Below are positions 39,826 to 48,773 of a stretch of 64,000 bases of DNA, piece after piece; the first letter of the stretch is position 1, and every line of letters starts with the position of its first letter. The position numbers and the translations under genes were made by a program. This DNA is from Jejudonia soesokkakensis. Its GTDB lineage: Bacteria; Bacteroidota; Bacteroidia; Flavobacteriales; Flavobacteriaceae. A model generated the notes under the pieces. The model had not been told where the DNA came from, searched no databases, and saw only the letters and a program-made list of their open reading frames with translations. The stretch spans positions 124,001 through 188,000 of the forward strand of contig NZ_JBHTBN010000006.1 in assembly GCF_042664795.1 (NCBI RefSeq). Reading direction: 5' to 3'.

Positions 39826-40752
39826 ATGGAAAAACTCTTAGTTGCCCAAAATGTATCTAAATCTTATGGAAACTTCAAAGCTCTTAATGATGTAAGTATC
39901 ACTGTTCCAAGAGGAAGTGTCTTTGGTCTTTTGGGACCTAACGGAGCTGGAAAAACTACTTTTATTAGAATTATCAATCAGATAACAATGCCCGATTCCG
40001 GAAGTGTGCACTTAGACGGAGAACCCTTACAGCAACACCATATAAAAGATATTGGATATTTACCGGAAGAACGAGGTCTTTACAAATCCATGAAGGTGGG
40101 CGAGCAGGCTTTATATCTTGCTCAATTAAAAGGACTCTCTAAAACCGAAGCTAAAAAAAGGCTGTTATATTGGTTTGAACGATTAGAAATTGGAGACTGG
40201 TGGAACAAAAAAATTCAGGAGCTATCTAAAGGAATGGCTCAAAAAATTCAGTTTGTGGTGACAGTACTTCATGAGCCTAAACTGCTCATTTTTGATGAAC
40301 CTTTTAGCGGTTTTGACCCTATCAATGCAAATCTAATTAAAGATGAAATTCTTCGCTTACGGGATAATGGGTCCACTATTATTTTTTCAACACACCGTAT
40401 GGAGTCGGTAGAAGAAATGTGCGACCATATTGCATTGATACATAAGAGTAATAAAATTCTCGACGGAAAGTTGATCGATATCAAACGTGCTTATAAAAAT
40501 AATACGTTTGAGGTTGGACTCGTAACTCCAGATCACGAAAAGGTATCTGCTCTCTTGAATGAAAAGTTTGAAGTTTCTCCTTTGTCAATCAAAACAATTA
40601 ATAATGAATTACAATACAAAGTGAAAATTTCTGAAAATGCTTCGGCAAATGATCTTGTAAGTTTTTTGACCACGCAAGGTCAGCTTACCCATTTTAAAGA
40701 AGTCATTCCTTCGGCAAGCGACATTTTTATAGAAACTATTTCAAAACAATAA
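39826..40752 (+). CDS. ABC-2 type transporter ATP-binding protein (Nat-like)
   Basis: A 308-residue ATPase with Walker A GPNGAGKTT (about residue 39), a Q loop, the signature LSKGMAQKIQFVV (about 133), Walker B LLIFDEPFSGFD and switch His in FSTHRMESVEE. A C-terminal extra domain of about 80 residues (DUF4162-like) is typical of ABC-2 exporters. The gene pairs with the permease 10 bp downstream. The NatA-like role suggests export of ions, lipids or drugs; the substrate is unknown. Confidence 0.94.
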   Translation: MEKLLVAQNVSKSYGNFKALNDVSITVPRGSVFGLLGPNGAGKTTFIRIINQITMPDSGSVHLDGEPLQQHHIKDIGYLPEERGLYKSMKVGEQALYLAQLKGLSKTEAKKRLLYWFERLEIGDWWNKKIQELSKGMAQKIQFVVTVLHEPKLLIFDEPFSGFDPINANLIKDEILRLRDNGSTIIFSTHRMESVEEMCDHIALIHKSNKILDGKLIDIKRAYKNNTFEVGLVTPDHEKVSALLNEKFEVSPLSIKTINNELQYKVKISENASANDLVSFLTTQGQLTHFKEVIPSASDIFIETISKQ

Positions 40753-40762
40753 CGCTACAACT

Positions 40763-42076
40763 ATGAATCACTTAGCTTTAATTATAAAACGTGAATACTT
40801 AAATAAAGTTCGTAACAAGTCCTTTATTATCATGACGTTTTTAAGTCCGTTGATCTTTGTAGGGATCTTTGTTTTAGTGGCCTATTTGTCAAATCTTAAT
40901 AGTAGTGATGTTCGAACTATCGAGGTGTTGGATGAAAGCGGATTGTTTTCAGATGATTTTGAAAGTTCAGACAATTTAAAGTACGAATGGATTACAGGCA
41001 AATCGTTAGAAGAAGCCAAAAACGAGTCGGAAGCTTCAGAAAAATACGGACTTCTTTATATTCCGAAGACAGAATCCATCGATGACTTTGCAAAAAGCAT
41101 TACTTTTTATTCTGAAGACTCCCCTTCACTAACAGTAATGGGTGATATTGAAGATATTATTGAAGATAAAGTTAATACGCTAAAATTAAGAGAAGCAGGA
41201 ATGGATGCTTCAGAAATTAAAGCGCTTCGCATTAAAATAGACACCAAATTAGAAACATTTAAAGGACAGGAAACTTCAAAGTTAGGTTCTGGTTTAAAAT
41301 TAGGATTTGGCGGAATGGCAGGCTACCTTCTTTTTATGTTTATCATTATCTACGGAAATATGATCATGCGTAGTGTGATTGAAGAAAAGACCAGTCGTAT
41401 TATTGAAGTGATTATCTCTTCGGTAAAACCCGTAAAATTATTACTCGGAAAAATTTTTGGTACATCTTTAGCTGGAATTACCCAATTTACTGTATGGGTG
41501 ATACTGGGTTTTGTGTTAGTTACAATTATCCCCATGATTTTAGGAATTGACACCTCTACCATCCAAACTCCTCAAGAACAGGTATTGCTTCAGCAGGCCG
41601 GAGAAGGAGGTATGGATAGCATTGTACAAGATATTTTAATAGAATTAAATAATTTACCTATTGCGAATCTTGTCATTATGTTCATCCTCTTCTTTATAGG
41701 AGGGTATTTATTATATGCATCCTTATATGCAGCGATTGGTGCAGCAGTAGACAGTGAAACTGATACTCAACAATTTATGTTACCTATATTAATGCCTTTG
41801 ATTTTGGCTGTCTATGTTGGTTTCTTTACAGTGATTGACAATCCGCATGGTACCGTTTCACAAGTATTTTCATTTATTCCTTTTACTTCTCCAGTGGTGA
41901 TGTTAATGCGAATTCCTTTTGGAGTTCCATTGTGGCAACAAATACTTTCAGTTGTCATTTTATTTGCTACATTTATGGGGACAGTTTGGTTTGCGGCTAA
42001 GATCTACCGAGTAGGAATTTTAATGTACGGTAAGAAACCAAGCTATAAAGAATTAATAAAGTGGCTTAAGTACTAA
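40763..42076 (+). CDS. ABC-2 type transporter permease (NatB-like)
   Basis: A 437-residue membrane protein. The first span (FIIMTFLSPLIFVGIFVLVAYL) is followed by a large external domain (about 45-190) and then five more spans, including GNMIMRSVIEEKTSRIIEVIISSVKPVKLLLGKI, the characteristic ABC-2/NatB loop. It forms the exporter with the ATPase upstream. The MscS gene begins 6 bp after its stop, so the operon may continue. Confidence 0.92.
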   Translation: MNHLALIIKREYLNKVRNKSFIIMTFLSPLIFVGIFVLVAYLSNLNSSDVRTIEVLDESGLFSDDFESSDNLKYEWITGKSLEEAKNESEASEKYGLLYIPKTESIDDFAKSITFYSEDSPSLTVMGDIEDIIEDKVNTLKLREAGMDASEIKALRIKIDTKLETFKGQETSKLGSGLKLGFGGMAGYLLFMFIIIYGNMIMRSVIEEKTSRIIEVIISSVKPVKLLLGKIFGTSLAGITQFTVWVILGFVLVTIIPMILGIDTSTIQTPQEQVLLQQAGEGGMDSIVQDILIELNNLPIANLVIMFILFFIGGYLLYASLYAAIGAAVDSETDTQQFMLPILMPLILAVYVGFFTVIDNPHGTVSQVFSFIPFTSPVVMLMRIPFGVPLWQQILSVVILFATFMGTVWFAAKIYRVGILMYGKKPSYKELIKWLKY

Positions 42077-42082
42077 AAAAGC

Positions 42083-43006
42083 GTGCAGGAAAACGTTACC
42101 GAAAAAATTACAGAGGTTATAGAAAAAGATGTCTGGGGAATCATTCAAGATTTTCTGGGTTGGGGTTTCTATTATGATAAAGGAGGCGATAAAGAGGTTC
42201 ATATCACCGTAGGCCTTGTTTTGCTGGTAATTATTTCTTTTATAATTGCGAGTTTTATCCTTAAATGGATACGGATGTTCTTCACTCGCAAAATGGAGGA
42301 AACCGATAAGCATAAATTTATTAGCGTTTTTAAGTTTATAAAATACATTACGTATGTCGTGGTAGTATTTATAACGTTAAGTTTAGCAGGGTTTAGTGTA
42401 ACTCCGTTTCTGGCTGCATCTGCAGCCTTGTTGGTAGGTTTAGGGTTAGCACTTCAGGAGCTTTTTCAGGATGTAATTGGAGGTATTTTTATTATCGTCG
42501 ATAAATCACTTTTGGTGGGAGATATTATTGAGCTTGATGGAAAGGTTGGGCGTGTCATTGAAATTAAGCTTAGAACTACACGCGCTATTACCAGAGATGA
42601 TAAGATAATTATTATCCCAAATCATAAGTTTATAACCGAAACAATTTATAATTATACTCAGAACCGAAAAACTACTCGTGAGTATGTTAGAGTAGGGGTT
42701 GCCTACGGAAGCAACACCCAATTAGTTAAAGAATTGTTATTAAAAAGCGTCCAAAAACAGTCTGGAGTGTTAAAGAGTCCTAAACCTTTCGTACTTTTTG
42801 AGGACTTTGGGGATTCTGCCCTTATCTTTAGTATCTATTTTTTCATCAATGATAGTTTTGTCGATCCACGAATTAAAAGTGAGATACGATTTACCATTGA
42901 TGAATTATTTAGAACAAACGAAATCACTATACCATTTCCTCAAAGAGATGTGCATATATTTCAATCAAATCAAAATACTAAAGACATAAACCTAGCAGAT
43001 GATTAA
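42083..43006 (+). CDS. MscS-family mechanosensitive channel
   Basis: A 307-residue protein with a GTG start (42083) 6 bp after the permease stop. It has three or so N-terminal spans, the pore-lining helix LVGLGLALQELFQDVIGGIFII and the MscS beta domain (LVGDIIELDGKVGRVIEIKLRTTRAITRDDKIIIIPN), then a C-terminal alpha/beta vestibule. It probably opens on membrane tension to release solutes. Its 3' end overlaps the next gene by 8 bp. Confidence 0.93.
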   Translation: MQENVTEKITEVIEKDVWGIIQDFLGWGFYYDKGGDKEVHITVGLVLLVIISFIIASFILKWIRMFFTRKMEETDKHKFISVFKFIKYITYVVVVFITLSLAGFSVTPFLAASAALLVGLGLALQELFQDVIGGIFIIVDKSLLVGDIIELDGKVGRVIEIKLRTTRAITRDDKIIIIPNHKFITETIYNYTQNRKTTREYVRVGVAYGSNTQLVKELLLKSVQKQSGVLKSPKPFVLFEDFGDSALIFSIYFFINDSFVDPRIKSEIRFTIDELFRTNEITIPFPQRDVHIFQSNQNTKDINLADD

Positions 43007-43910
43007 AATAACTAATTTAAAATATGTACTCGTTGTAGTAACTATTTTAATGTGTTCTCAACACACGTATTCCCAATTAACAGATCTTGCAAGAATCGAA
43101 TACACATATTTTCCGCAAGATGATTCAGAAAATACATTCAAACGATTTAGAGTTTTTGCAAATTATCCTATTCAGTTGAGTGAAGATGGGTATTTAGTGA
43201 TTGGTGCCGAATACAGAAACGTTGATTTAGATCTGGGAGATGAACTTCCATTCATAAAGGATGAAATTCAAGAATTCAGTAATTATGCAGCAACTATAGG
43301 GTATACCAATACAATGAAAAATGATTGGCGCTATGCTTTTCAGGGAGAATTGAGGCTTGCATCCAACTTCACCGACGGGATAGTTAGTGAAGACTATATC
43401 TTAGGAGGGAGTGTTTATTTTATAAAAGATAGAACTGGAGATGAAGAAAATGCACCTGAAAAACCATGGAGATTGGTGTTAGGATTAAATTATTCAACAA
43501 CTGCCGGAAGACCATTTCCACTGCCATTCATTAACTATTATAGAGAGTTTGCAACCGACTGGAGTTTTGGATTAGGAGTGCCTAAGTCAAATATAAAGTG
43601 GGAGTTTGTCCCCAACCATGAATTGCAAGGTTTTGTAACCTTAGATGGGTTTTTTGCAAATATTCAAGAGGACTTAGTCGTTACACAAAGTAATAATGAC
43701 CAGGATGTGGGTAATAATATCTCTATGACTACTTTACTTTCAGGAATTGGCTATAGTTGGGAGTTTATAGAGCATTTCGAATTCTATTTATATTTTGGCC
43801 ATACCATTATCAATAACATACGTATAGAAGATGATAAAAATAATGAGGTCTATACAATCAACGACCAGAATAATTTCTACGGAAGAACCGGTATAAAACT
43901 TAAAATATAA
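42999..43910 (+). CDS. DUF6268-like outer-membrane beta-barrel protein
   Basis: A 303-residue protein with a signal peptide (about residues 1-25, ending QHTYSQ). Many amphipathic strands end in aromatics, e.g. RIEYTYFPQDD, YLVIGAEYRNVDLDLG, WRLVLGLNYSTTAG, FGLGVPKSNIKWEF, and the last strand ends YGRTGIKLKI. The pattern fits the DUF6268 barrel family seen in flavobacteria. It overlaps the channel gene and is 2 bp from the sigma-54-type regulator, so all are one operon. Confidence 0.82.
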   Translation: MIKITNLKYVLVVVTILMCSQHTYSQLTDLARIEYTYFPQDDSENTFKRFRVFANYPIQLSEDGYLVIGAEYRNVDLDLGDELPFIKDEIQEFSNYAATIGYTNTMKNDWRYAFQGELRLASNFTDGIVSEDYILGGSVYFIKDRTGDEENAPEKPWRLVLGLNYSTTAGRPFPLPFINYYREFATDWSFGLGVPKSNIKWEFVPNHELQGFVTLDGFFANIQEDLVVTQSNNDQDVGNNISMTTLLSGIGYSWEFIEHFEFYLYFGHTIINNIRIEDDKNNEVYTINDQNNFYGRTGIKLKI

Positions 43911-43912
43911 GC

Positions 43913-45076
43913 ATGTCAAAAATTTTGATTATTGAAGATGAAGCAGCTATTCGTCGTGTCCTCACAAAAATTCTTTCTGAAGAAAGCAGTTCTTATGAAG
44001 TCACTGAGGCTGAAGATGGACTCGCCGGAATTGAACTTATAAAGAATGAAGATTATGATCTTGTCCTTTGTGATATCAAGATGCCAAAAATGGATGGCGT
44101 TGAGGTACTCGAAGCCATAAAAAAAATTAAACCTGAAACGCCTATCGTCATGATTTCGGGCCATGGTGATTTAGATACTGCTGTAAATACCATGCGCTTA
44201 GGAGCATTCGATTATATCTCGAAACCACCCGATTTAAATAGACTTTTAAATACAGTTCGAATCGCATTAGACCGAAAGGAACTCGTGGTAGAAAACACAC
44301 GTCTCAAAAAGAAAGTAAGTAAGAATTACGAGATGATTGGTGAGTCATCAGAGATTTCTCAAATAAAAGATATGATTGAGAAGGTTGCACCTACCGAAGC
44401 TCGTGTGCTTATTACAGGTCCTAACGGTACTGGAAAAGAACTAGTCGCACATTGGTTACATCAAAAAAGTGATCGTGCAAACGGCCCGATGATCGAAGTG
44501 AATTGTGCAGCGATCCCCAGTGAACTCATCGAAAGCGAATTGTTTGGTCATGTGAAAGGAGCATTTACCTCGGCAAACAAAGACAGAGCTGGAAAATTTG
44601 AAGCTGCGAATGGCGGGACAATCTTTCTGGATGAAGTAGGGGATATGAGCCATTCTGCTCAAGCAAAGGTATTGCGAGCGCTTCAGGAAAACAAAGTGCA
44701 GCGTGTAGGAAGTGACAAAGACATTAAAGTGGATGTACGTGTTATCGCAGCAACTAATAAAAATTTAATGCAGGAAATTAAAGATGGAAACTTTAGAGAA
44801 GACCTGTACCATCGTCTTGCTGTTATTCTTATAAAAGTTCCACCCCTTAATGATCGCAGAGAAGATATTCCGTTATTGGTAGAATATTTTGCAAATCGAA
44901 TCGCCACCGAACACGGCAACGGACAAAAGAAATTTTCAGAAAAAGCAATCCAACAATTGCAAGAATACGATTGGACAGGAAATATTCGTGAACTACGCAA
45001 TGTGGTGGAGCGTCTTATTATCTTAGGAGAATCTGAGGTAAGTGAAAGTGACGTAAAACTATTTGCTTCAAAATAA
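43913..45076 (+). CDS. Sigma-54-type (NtrC-like) response regulator without a C-terminal DNA-binding domain
   Basis: A 387-residue protein: receiver domain (residues 1-120, phospho-acceptor Asp54 in LVLCDIKMPKMDG) and AAA+ domain (145-370) with Walker A GPNGTGKE, Walker B IFLDEVGD and the R-finger segment REDLYHRL. The sigma-54-contact loop reads GAFTSA (about 216) where the consensus is GAFTGA. It ends at VSESDVKLFASK, where a Fis-type helix-turn-helix normally follows. Truncated versions are known in Bacteroidota, from memory. It is followed 5 bp later by ppk2. No partner kinase is adjacent. Confidence 0.93.
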   Translation: MSKILIIEDEAAIRRVLTKILSEESSSYEVTEAEDGLAGIELIKNEDYDLVLCDIKMPKMDGVEVLEAIKKIKPETPIVMISGHGDLDTAVNTMRLGAFDYISKPPDLNRLLNTVRIALDRKELVVENTRLKKKVSKNYEMIGESSEISQIKDMIEKVAPTEARVLITGPNGTGKELVAHWLHQKSDRANGPMIEVNCAAIPSELIESELFGHVKGAFTSANKDRAGKFEAANGGTIFLDEVGDMSHSAQAKVLRALQENKVQRVGSDKDIKVDVRVIAATNKNLMQEIKDGNFREDLYHRLAVILIKVPPLNDRREDIPLLVEYFANRIATEHGNGQKKFSEKAIQQLQEYDWTGNIRELRNVVERLIILGESEVSESDVKLFASK

Positions 45077-45081
45077 AAAGT

Positions 45082-45960
45082 ATGAAAGAGGTTGATATTT
45101 CAGCATACAAAATTTCTCAAGAAATCAATATTAAAGATCTGAAATCGTATGTTGACTTTAAAGCTTCAGAAAAAGATATTGAAGACGAACTAGAAGATAC
45201 GAGAGAGCGACTTGGAAAACTTCAGGATACATTATATGCCCACGGAAAATATGCGGTTTTAGTATGCCTTCAGGGAATGGATGCTGCTGGAAAAGATAGT
45301 TTAATACGGGAAGTATTTAAAGATTTTAATGCGCGTGGTGTCGTTGTGCATAGCTTTAAAGTTCCTACCGATAGGGAAAAGCGACATGACTATTTGTGGC
45401 GACATTATATAGCGCTACCAGAACGTGGAAAATTTGGTGTTTTTAATAGAACACATTATGAAAATGTGCTCGTTACCAGAGTTCATCCAACGTATATTCT
45501 GGGTGAAAATTTACCCGATGTTCATTCCGTAGAAGATATCGATGAAGCTTTTTGGGATAAGCGGTTTGAACAAATCAATACCTTTGAAAAGACCATCGCC
45601 GAAAATGGAACCATCATATTTAAGTTCTTCTTAAACCTGTCTAAAGACGAACAAAAACACCGTCAGCTTCGCAGATTGCATAAACCTAGTAAGAACTGGA
45701 AATTTTCTGCGGGCGATCTGGATGAGCGCGATCTTTGGGATGATTATATGCGATGCTACGAAGAAATTTTAAACCGTACTTCAAAAGGGCACGCTCCTTG
45801 GTATAACATTCCGGCAGATGATAAACCTACTGCTAGACTCATCGTAGCAAGTATAATGTTACAGGAACTTAAAAAATATCAGGATATTAAAGAACCAGAA
45901 TTGGATGCAAAAACAAAAGCTCGTATTGACGAGTTTATCGCTCGGCTGGAAAACGAATAG
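45082..45960 (+). CDS. ppk2: PPK2-family polyphosphate kinase
   Basis: A 292-residue P-loop kinase. Walker A is LQGMDAAGKDSLIREVF (about 66), and the lid and Walker B-like segments are HSFKVPTDREKRHDYLWRHY, GVFNRTHYENVLVTRVHP and FKFFLNLSKDEQKHR. These are the one-domain PPK2 signatures for phosphorylating nucleotides with polyphosphate or the reverse. Which subclass and nucleotide cannot be read from sequence alone. It sits between the regulator and the M28 peptidase in a tightly packed run. Confidence 0.93.
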   Translation: MKEVDISAYKISQEINIKDLKSYVDFKASEKDIEDELEDTRERLGKLQDTLYAHGKYAVLVCLQGMDAAGKDSLIREVFKDFNARGVVVHSFKVPTDREKRHDYLWRHYIALPERGKFGVFNRTHYENVLVTRVHPTYILGENLPDVHSVEDIDEAFWDKRFEQINTFEKTIAENGTIIFKFFLNLSKDEQKHRQLRRLHKPSKNWKFSAGDLDERDLWDDYMRCYEEILNRTSKGHAPWYNIPADDKPTARLIVASIMLQELKKYQDIKEPELDAKTKARIDEFIARLENE

Positions 45961-45963
45961 TAT

Positions 45964-47382
45964 ATGAAAAGAATAACCCTATTGCTAGCACTTGCCACTT
46001 TTGTAATGACTTCGGAAAGTGTGGCTCAAAAAGTAAATAGTGAAGACTCAACCATGCTTCGGAATATCTACGACATGGCTTTACTCAACGGAAAAAGTTA
46101 TGACTGGCTTGACCATCTCTCCAATAAGATAGGGGGAAGACTTTCAGGCTCTCTCGAAGCTGAGCAAGCAGTTAAATATACTGAAGCAGAACTAAAGAAA
46201 TTAGGTCTCGATAAAGTTTGGCTTCAAAAAGTAAAAGTACCTAAATGGACTCGTGGCATCCCAGAGTATGCTTATATCGAAACGGGTCCGGGAAAAACAA
46301 CTCTAACAAATATTTGCGCCTTGGGAGGTTCTGTGCCAACCCCAGATGGCGGACTGAAAGCCGAGGTAATCGAAGTTCAAAATTTTGAAGACTTAGAGCG
46401 CTACGGAAGAGAACAAATTGAAGGCAAAATCGTTTTTTACAACAGACCCATGCAAGCAGATCTTATCAATACCTTTGAAGCGTATGGTGGTTGTGTAGAT
46501 CAGCGATACGCCGGCGCCATGGAAGCATCCAAATACGGTGCAGTAGGGATTATTGTTCGCTCTATGAATTTAAGGCTTGATGATCTTCCCCATACGGGAG
46601 CCATGAGCTATGGCGATATTCCTATTGTGGATCGCATTCCAGCGGCTGCTATTAGCACTAAAGGGGCAGAGTATTTAAGCAGTACATTAAAACTATTGCC
46701 AACCCTTAAATTTTATTTTAAGCAGAACTGTCGAGCCTTTCCAGATGTTGATTCGTATAATGTAATTGGCGAGATCACAGGAACTACCTATCCAAATAAA
46801 TATATAGTTGTTGGGGGACATTTAGACTCTTGGGATCTTGGAGATGGATCTCATGACGATGGTGCAGGAGTGGTTCAATCTATGGAAGTATTACGTATGT
46901 TTAAAGAGTTAAACTACAAACCAAAGCATAGTGTTCGAGTCGTACTATTTATGAATGAGGAAAACGGATTACGTGGCGGAAATGAATATGCAGCTCAGGC
47001 AAAGCTTAAAAGAGAGGATCATGTATTTGCGTTAGAAAGTGATGCTGGCGGATTTACACCCAGAGGGTTCTCATTTGATACAGACGATGCAAATTTTGCT
47101 CAGATTGAAAGCTGGAAACCCTTATTTGAGCCATACTTAATTCATAGCTTTACTCGAGGCGGAAGTGGTGCAGATATTGGTCCGTTAAAAGATGACGGGA
47201 TTGTGCTCGCAGGATTACGACCAGATTCGCAACGTTACTTTGACCATCACCATGCGGCAAACGATACTTTTGATGCCGTTAATAAAAGAGAATTGGAGCT
47301 AGGAGGCGCAGCAATGACCAGCCTTATTTACCTAATGGATAAATACGGTACTAAGTCTGAATTGACGAACATCAAGAAATAA
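45964..47382 (+). CDS. Exported M28-family peptidase
   Basis: A 472-residue protein with a signal peptide (MKRITLLLALATFVMTSESVA). A PA-like insert (about 130-230) is followed by the M28 catalytic core: VGGHLDSWDLGDGSHDDGAGV (zinc His and Asp), FMNEENGLRGGNEYA with the catalytic Glu, ALESDAGGFTPRG, and a late RYFDHHHAANDTFD His. It is likely an aminopeptidase or carboxypeptidase acting in the periplasm or at the surface. It is 3 bp after ppk2 and 2 bp before the next gene. Confidence 0.93.
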   Translation: MKRITLLLALATFVMTSESVAQKVNSEDSTMLRNIYDMALLNGKSYDWLDHLSNKIGGRLSGSLEAEQAVKYTEAELKKLGLDKVWLQKVKVPKWTRGIPEYAYIETGPGKTTLTNICALGGSVPTPDGGLKAEVIEVQNFEDLERYGREQIEGKIVFYNRPMQADLINTFEAYGGCVDQRYAGAMEASKYGAVGIIVRSMNLRLDDLPHTGAMSYGDIPIVDRIPAAAISTKGAEYLSSTLKLLPTLKFYFKQNCRAFPDVDSYNVIGEITGTTYPNKYIVVGGHLDSWDLGDGSHDDGAGVVQSMEVLRMFKELNYKPKHSVRVVLFMNEENGLRGGNEYAAQAKLKREDHVFALESDAGGFTPRGFSFDTDDANFAQIESWKPLFEPYLIHSFTRGGSGADIGPLKDDGIVLAGLRPDSQRYFDHHHAANDTFDAVNKRELELGGAAMTSLIYLMDKYGTKSELTNIKK

Positions 47383-47384
47383 TA

Positions 47385-47879
47385 ATGCCTCAAAATTCAC
47401 CGCCAACGACAGCAAAAGGATTTGTACAGTTATTGTCTGTTATTCATCTTGTGTTTTTTGGAATAGTATTGGCATTCGCGGTTTTTGCATTCTTTTTTAG
47501 CGAAAATGTTGGGTTAGAGCTGGAAGAAGTTAATGGTTTTTTTATAATAGGTATTCCTGTCTTACTCATTGGAAGTATTGTGTTGGGTAATTTTTTGTTT
47601 AAAAAAATTCTTGCTCAAGCACATGATAAAATTGCATTAAAAGAAAAACTGCAGATATATCAAATAAGCACATTTATTCGATACGTTCTTGTAGAGGGTC
47701 CTGCGCTATTCGCATTGATGGCATTGATACTGACTGGAAATTTAGTCTATTTATTATTGGCAAGTATTTGTCTGGTCTATCTGTATTACCTAAAACCCGG
47801 AAAAGAAAAAATAAAGCAAGATCTCCAACTTTCGGGAGAAGCGTTGCGAAAGTTTACCAACGATTCTGAAAAGCTGTAA
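47385..47879 (+). CDS. Four-span membrane protein, unknown
   Basis: A 164-residue protein with four hydrophobic segments (about 14-36, 50-68, 100-118 and 122-140) and a charged C-terminal tail. The loop KKILAQAHDKIALKEKLQIYQISTFIRY lies between spans 2 and 3. No family is recognised. It is the last gene of the long operon and convergent with DUF1853, with a 1-bp gap. Confidence 0.78.
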   Translation: MPQNSPPTTAKGFVQLLSVIHLVFFGIVLAFAVFAFFFSENVGLELEEVNGFFIIGIPVLLIGSIVLGNFLFKKILAQAHDKIALKEKLQIYQISTFIRYVLVEGPALFALMALILTGNLVYLLLASICLVYLYYLKPGKEKIKQDLQLSGEALRKFTNDSEKL

Positions 47880-47880
47880 A

Positions 47881-48576
47881 CTACCACCACACTACAAAAA
47901 ATCGTTCTATACTAGTCCCTGTTTTTTTATAGACTAAAGGAGAACGTTTTTTATTTAACAATTCTAAAACTGGTGATGTTGTATTCACAAAGGAATGCCA
48001 TTCTGTTATTTCTTCAACAGGCAACAACCACTCACGTTTTGATGGAATATAGTAGGTTGCTTTTGTATCTTCGGAAAGGAAATCGGGATACCGAATCCAT
48101 TGTCCTACAATACAGTTATGATAGTTCGCCGGCAAGTCATTTTTAGATATATGCTTCGGAATAAAAAGCTGTGCCTTGATACATACTTGTTGTTGTACTT
48201 CTGAAGCGGTTAGTTCTAATTCTCTCAAGATTTCTTTAGTTTCCGAGGTTTGTAATAACGGAAATTGTTTTTTACGTAACTTATGGAGTTTATCTGCTAA
48301 CGTATCCTTCCGGTTGGGACCTACCCATTTTGCTGTAGTTTCACCTTCAATGTTTTTATCGAACAGATAGAATTTACACGCTAATTCTACGTGAATAAAA
48401 CGGTTGGTTGCTTTATGTTTCAGAATATAATCCAGTTCTCCAATAGTTTCAGAAATTCCCTGAACCTGAAGGTTGGCTGCTTTTATTTCAAAACTTTCAG
48501 AAGCATGAATAGCCATTTCAAATAGACCTTCAGCCTGTTTGCCAAGCATAGTGTCTGGCAATGAAAAATCGATCAT
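47881..48576 (-). CDS. DUF1853 family protein; N-terminus may extend upstream
   Basis: Taken from the first ATG (48576), the 231-residue product shows the DUF1853 pattern: IGELDYILKHKATNRFIHVELACKFYLFD, a restriction-endonuclease-like IxExK-type core, and the C-terminal REWLLPVEEITEWHSF...RFFVVWW. The same frame stays open for 38 more codons upstream to a stop at 48691-48693. It there encodes HFIKFPQLVFSSEEFKYPSF, which looks like the family's usual N-terminus, but with no ATG, GTG or TTG; a CTG at 48687-48685 is the only near-start. A non-standard start or a disrupted gene is possible. Confidence 0.82.
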   Translation of the reverse strand: MIDFSLPDTMLGKQAEGLFEMAIHASESFEIKAANLQVQGISETIGELDYILKHKATNRFIHVELACKFYLFDKNIEGETTAKWVGPNRKDTLADKLHKLRKKQFPLLQTSETKEILRELELTASEVQQQVCIKAQLFIPKHISKNDLPANYHNCIVGQWIRYPDFLSEDTKATYYIPSKREWLLPVEEITEWHSFVNTTSPVLELLNKKRSPLVYKKTGTSIERFFVVWW

Positions 48577-48749
48577 TTTTACAACAATATCTTTCAGAAT
48601 AAAAGAAGGGTACTTAAATTCTTCCGAAGAAAAGACTAACTGCGGGAATTTAATAAAATGAGCTAAAAGTAAAAGAGACGGTTTCAGAAACTAATTTTAG
48701 GCACCTAAAGATAATCTATAAAACTATAGCAAACCAAATGGGTGTTTTT

Positions 48750-48757
48750 TAACTTTG
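48750..48757 (+). promoter_or_regulatory. -7 element of the MATE exporter gene
   Basis: TAACTTTG is an exact TAnnTTTG match 16 bp before the GTG start at 48774, implying a very short leader. Confidence 0.65.
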
Positions 48758-48773
48758 CCGCAAAACCTACCAA

